From Anammoximicrobium sp964409865 (GTDB taxonomy: Bacteria > Planctomycetota > Planctomycetia > Pirellulales > Pirellulaceae): a DNA stretch of 33,266 nucleotides. Each line of letters starts with the position of its first letter. Position 1 is the first letter of the stretch. Shown here in pieces: positions 30,261-33,266 of this stretch. Made by a program: the position numbers and the translations under genes. Under the pieces are notes generated by a model, which saw nothing but the letters and a program-made list of their open reading frames with translations, was not told the origin of the DNA and ran no database searches. The stretch spans positions 1 to 33,266 of the forward strand of contig CAYPGE010000041.1 of assembly GCA_964409865.1 (NCBI GenBank). Direction: 5' to 3'.

Positions 30261-31430
30261 ATGTCTCATGCCGCGATGACACCCCGCCAGCGAGTCCGCC
30301 GGGCGCTGAACCACCAGGAGTCGGACCGCGTACCGTTCGACCTGGCGTCCACGCAGGTCACCGGGATCAGCAACACTGCGTATATCAACCTGCGCCGGCA
30401 CTTGGGCCTGGCCCCGATCGAACCCGACACGATGGACGTGGCGCAGCAAGTCTGCATACCGCACGAGGACGTGATGCAGCGTTTGCAGGTCGATACGCGC
30501 GGCCTGTTTCCACGCGTCGGCACCAACTGGAACATCCACTTGCGCGACGAAGGCGACGCGTGGGCGTTCGTCGACGAATGGCACTGCAAGTACCGGATGC
30601 CGAAGGAGAACGGCTACTACTTCAGCCTGTGCGCCAGTCCCCTCGACGACGCCTTGCTGACCAAGGAAGCCATCGACTCGCTGGGCTGGCCCGAGCCGGA
30701 TGATCCGCGCCGCTGGGCCGGTCTCCGAGAGCGGGCCGAGTCATTCCGCCGTGCGGGCTATGCCGTGGTCCTAAGAGGACTGTGCGCGGGGATTCTGGAG
30801 ATGGGCTGCCGGCTCCGCGCCATGGACCAAATGATGATGGACCTGGCGCTGGGCGAAACCGCGGCGTTGCACCTGCTGGCAAAGATCGCCGAACTCAAGG
30901 CCCGTTTCTGGGAAGCCGCGCTCGACGATCTGGGCGACGTGGTCGACGTCGTGGTCGAAGCCGACGATTACGGCACCCAACAGTCCATGCTCGTCAGCCC
31001 GGAGATGTACCGGCGGCTGTTCAAGCCGCTGCAGGCCGAGTTGTTCGCCGTCATCCGAAAACGCCTGGCGGACGGATTTATCTTCTTCCACTCCTGTGGC
31101 AACGTGAGGCAACTGATTCCCGACTTCATCGAGATCGGCGTGGACATCCTGAACCCGGTGCACGTGCGGGCCGCCGGCATGGAACCGGCCGCCCTGAAAC
31201 GCGATTTCGGCCGCGACATCTGCTTCTGGGGCGGCGGTGTGGACACTCAAGGCGTGCTGCCCAGCGGCAGTCCTGAGCAAGTCCGCGAGGACGTGAAACG
31301 CAACGTGGCCGCGCTGGCTCCCGGCGGCGGTTACGTCTTCAACACGGTCCACAACATCCAAGCCGACGTGCCGCCGGAGAACGTCATGGCCATGTGGGAG
31401 GCGTTTCGGGAAGCGGGCGTCTACGGCTGA
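30261..31430 (+). CDS. Uroporphyrinogen decarboxylase superfamily protein (possible methyltransferase)
   Basis: The 389-residue product is of the URO-D fold: T-P-R-Q-R-V-R-R-A-L-N-H at the start, then D-R-V-P-F-D, a G-L-C-A-G-I-L-E-M-G segment, D-D-Y-G-T-Q near 235, H-S-C-G (His277, Cys279) near the end of the barrel and N-T-V-H-N-I-Q-A-D-V-P-P-E-N near the C-terminus. Methyltransferases of this group (MtaA, CmuA) bind zinc with His-x-Cys plus a Cys later; here the late ligand would be a His or absent. So it is probably not a classical heme-pathway HemE, and its substrate is unknown. ATG 30261 has AGGAGGG six bases upstream. The stop lies 56 bases before the convergent cytochrome gene. Confidence 0.82.
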   Translation: MSHAAMTPRQRVRRALNHQESDRVPFDLASTQVTGISNTAYINLRRHLGLAPIEPDTMDVAQQVCIPHEDVMQRLQVDTRGLFPRVGTNWNIHLRDEGDAWAFVDEWHCKYRMPKENGYYFSLCASPLDDALLTKEAIDSLGWPEPDDPRRWAGLRERAESFRRAGYAVVLRGLCAGILEMGCRLRAMDQMMMDLALGETAALHLLAKIAELKARFWEAALDDLGDVVDVVVEADDYGTQQSMLVSPEMYRRLFKPLQAELFAVIRKRLADGFIFFHSCGNVRQLIPDFIEIGVDILNPVHVRAAGMEPAALKRDFGRDICFWGGGVDTQGVLPSGSPEQVREDVKRNVAALAPGGGYVFNTVHNIQADVPPENVMAMWEAFREAGVYG

Positions 31431-31486
31431 TTCGCTGTGGAAATCGCGATTCCGGAACCGTGCCGGCTTGCGGCCAGCCGCGCCGA

Positions 31487-33004
31487 TCAAGGTATCACCA
31501 GGCGGAAGACGGAAAACGCGTAGGCGTGCCGTTTGGACGTGTGATCGAACGCCGCACAGCTGAAAGCGTACGAGTGCCCCGGCTCGAACCGCACGTCGAA
31601 TTCGCTGCCGGTATCCAACTTCCGCCTGAAGAATAGCGCCCAACGGCCGTTGTGGTGAGCCGATTGGCATTTCACGTCGCCGCGGTCTCCCACAAAAGGC
31701 GAGCACACCATGCCGGGGATCATCGTCCCCGGCGGAATTTCCGCGGCTCGCTCCTGCGTGTACTCAACGGCATGTTCTTTGCCGATCGCACCGAGCAAGA
31801 TGTCGGACGGGTCGCCGGGGAGGAATGCAGGATGTCCCTGCTCCGAAGAACCGTTCGGCTTGTAGCCGCCGACCTTTTCCTCCGGGTCGCCGTAGCGGCC
31901 GCTCAGCTTCGTCTCTGACTCCGAGTGCGACCAGTATTTGTCGTCGGCTTGCCCCACAGGATCGGATCGAACCGCCTTCCAGTGCCACACGTCCACGAGC
32001 CGGTCGCTGTACTTGCAGCCATACGGATTGCCTCCGCCGGCGTGACAATACAGTGCACAGCCCGCCTGCTCGAATCGCCAATCCGGCTGGATGGGGAAAA
32101 TCATGGCGAACTTGTCTTCGTAGCAGACGCTTTCGTCCTTCGGATTGGTCTGCAGGTGCTCCCAGCCTGTGGCCGTCTTCTTCCACGGCGTGTAGCGGCG
32201 TTCTTCTGTGGGATCGTTCCATTCTGCCAGCAGGAACAATTCGTCGCCGTTGTGCAGGGCCCGTAGCGTGACTTCGGTCTGGCCGGCGTCCAATCCAATC
32301 CCATTCGCCAAATGGGCCTGCACCGGACGAGCCTGATCCCAGGGCAGTTGAGCCATGTCCACACTGGAGGTCTGCTGCGGCGAGATGGCTTCGGCCACCA
32401 AGGTCCGCCAAGGATTGGCGAGGGGCCAGCAGGCCAGCATCAACCACATCGCTACCGGCACCAGCACAAGGAAGATTATTAACCGGCCCCACTGGGGATC
32501 GGCGAAGGGACGAAAGGCAGGAATCAGCAGTCGAATCCGGCGCGTCAGTCCCGTCACGAGGTGCCACAAGAAAGCAAAGGGCAAGAGCATCAGGGCCAGC
32601 GAACTGTGCAGCCAAACGATGACCTTGGCGATCTCGCCTGATACGATACCGCCGTGCATCAGCAGGCCAGTGACGATCATTACCAGACCGCCGCCCAGCA
32701 GCATGGCGTTGATCGGACGAGACCAAACCCGGCGCGGGCAGACGAGGATGGTCGCCAGTAACGAAGGGCCGAAAACGAGCGCCGTCGCAAAATGCCACAG
32801 GTGGACATGGCCCGACCAGAGATAGTCGGGCAACACGCCGGAGAAAAACGAACGATCCGGCCGCGCGATGGCGTGCAGACTCAAGCCTGTCAGCAGCAGC
32901 AGCACGAAGGCAGCCGTCAGCACCCAATGCAGCAATCGAAACAGGTGTCCGTAATGGGAATGGTGGGACTCGGGTGGGACCGTGGCACTGTTTTCTGCTT
33001 GCAT
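31487..33004 (-). CDS. Cytochrome b561-type membrane domain fused to EB_dh heme-binding domain
   Basis: The 505-residue product begins with a cytochrome b561/formate-dehydrogenase-gamma type membrane part (hydrophobic segments near 24-44, 66-88, 100-117, 126-150, 174-193) with His pairs for heme b (L-L-H-W, H-L-W-H-F, W-L-H and F-L-W-H). The second half (about 205-505) resembles the heme-binding EB_dh domain of ethylbenzene dehydrogenase gamma: L-R-A-L-H-N-G-D-E-L-F-L-L-A-E-W, D-K-F-A-M-I-F-P-I and Q-A-G-C-A-L-Y-C-H. The last is a C-x3-C-H site (Cys316, Cys320, His321), unlike the usual c-type CxxCH. It likely moves electrons across the membrane. ATG 33004 has GAGGT seven bases upstream; an extended frame to 33175 is not family-like. 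No catalytic subunit gene is adjacent. Confidence 0.82.
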   Translation of the reverse strand: MQAENSATVPPESHHSHYGHLFRLLHWVLTAAFVLLLLTGLSLHAIARPDRSFFSGVLPDYLWSGHVHLWHFATALVFGPSLLATILVCPRRVWSRPINAMLLGGGLVMIVTGLLMHGGIVSGEIAKVIVWLHSSLALMLLPFAFLWHLVTGLTRRIRLLIPAFRPFADPQWGRLIIFLVLVPVAMWLMLACWPLANPWRTLVAEAISPQQTSSVDMAQLPWDQARPVQAHLANGIGLDAGQTEVTLRALHNGDELFLLAEWNDPTEERRYTPWKKTATGWEHLQTNPKDESVCYEDKFAMIFPIQPDWRFEQAGCALYCHAGGGNPYGCKYSDRLVDVWHWKAVRSDPVGQADDKYWSHSESETKLSGRYGDPEEKVGGYKPNGSSEQGHPAFLPGDPSDILLGAIGKEHAVEYTQERAAEIPPGTMIPGMVCSPFVGDRGDVKCQSAHHNGRWALFFRRKLDTGSEFDVRFEPGHSYAFSCAAFDHTSKRHAYAFSVFRLVIP

Positions 33005-33222
33005 GTGCGAAACCTCAATGTTGCGATTCGATTTGGCCGGGGTGTACGCCCCACAAAAATACCGAACATCTCCGCGGTTGTGGACAGGGTTCTTGGCAAC
33101 TTTCCTGCCGGCGGCCCCAAAGCACCCTTCCAAGGGGCAGGCCGTGACGCCAACGTAGAGCGGGTTTACGTCCACTCCAGAGTCCGCTCAAGCGGAATGA
33201 ATTCCGCGCTTCGGAGGATCAC

Positions 33223-33266
33223 TTGAAAACGCTAAGAACCGCTAACAAAACCGAAATCGGAGACCT
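33223..33266 (+). CDS. Possible start of an edge-truncated gene
   Basis: TTG 33223 follows GGAGG at 33213-33217 with five bases, and an open frame runs to the right edge for 14 codons. That is too short to judge. The edge also ends with GGAGA, which could itself be a ribosome site for a gene just outside. I consider this entry weak. Confidence 0.2.
   Translation, partial: MKTLRTANKTEIGD

Overview
The window is GC-rich bacterial DNA and almost certainly comes from a member of the Planctomycetes (Pirellulales-like is my best guess). The strongest indicators are a secreted cysteine-rich YTV-repeat protein (a family known mainly from planctomycete cell surfaces), a Minf_1886-family protein, a TsaC/low-molecular-weight phosphatase fusion, a C-terminal EB_dh/cytochrome b fusion, an FHA-GAF-SpoIIE phosphatase, several secreted glycoside-hydrolase-like proteins, and many long palindromic intergenic repeats of the type scattered through planctomycete genomes. 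No rRNA, tRNA, CRISPR array, insertion sequence or prophage was seen.

Layout. 1-8800 is rich in exported carbohydrate-active proteins: a Tat-exported protein cut by the left edge, a GH2 enzyme (+), a GH20-like enzyme (-) and a DUF2961/GH172 enzyme (+). Between the last two sits a compact minus-strand operon (6850 to 4707): a very small protein with a histone-like helix pattern, an unrecognised 394-residue protein with a GAF-like core, and an HNH nuclease. This is the least explained part of the window. 8960-12172 (-) reads ricT, a Minf_1886-family gene, a small membrane protein and a C25 (gingipain-type) peptidase. 12694-13098 holds a small zinc-ribbon protein and a dodecin. 13688-15076 is the YTV protein, closed by a textbook terminator.

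15165-19197 (-) carries the TsaC-phosphatase fusion, a HAD phosphatase, and a partner-switching pair (STAS protein plus FHA-GAF-SpoIIE phosphatase). 19488-21530 (-) is groES-groEL with a terminator. 21878-24353 (+) encodes two overlapping membrane-protein genes and a stand-alone secretin-motif protein. 24649-28110 (+) holds an Nramp-related transporter that lacks the usual metal-binding motif, a metallo-beta-lactamase-fold (RNase Z-like) protein and HemW. 28350-29994 (+) is hisC-hisB with a recognisable sigma70-type promoter. After a 119-bp nested inverted repeat comes a uroporphyrinogen-decarboxylase-superfamily protein (+), then a convergent cytochrome b561/EB_dh protein (-).

Most of the region is housekeeping or lineage-typical. 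The best candidates for something undescribed are the three-gene histone-like/GAF-like/HNH operon, the intergenic palindrome families, the two 96-bp tandem arrays inside the YTV gene, and the non-canonical Nramp protein. All functional calls come from motif recognition by eye, without database searches.
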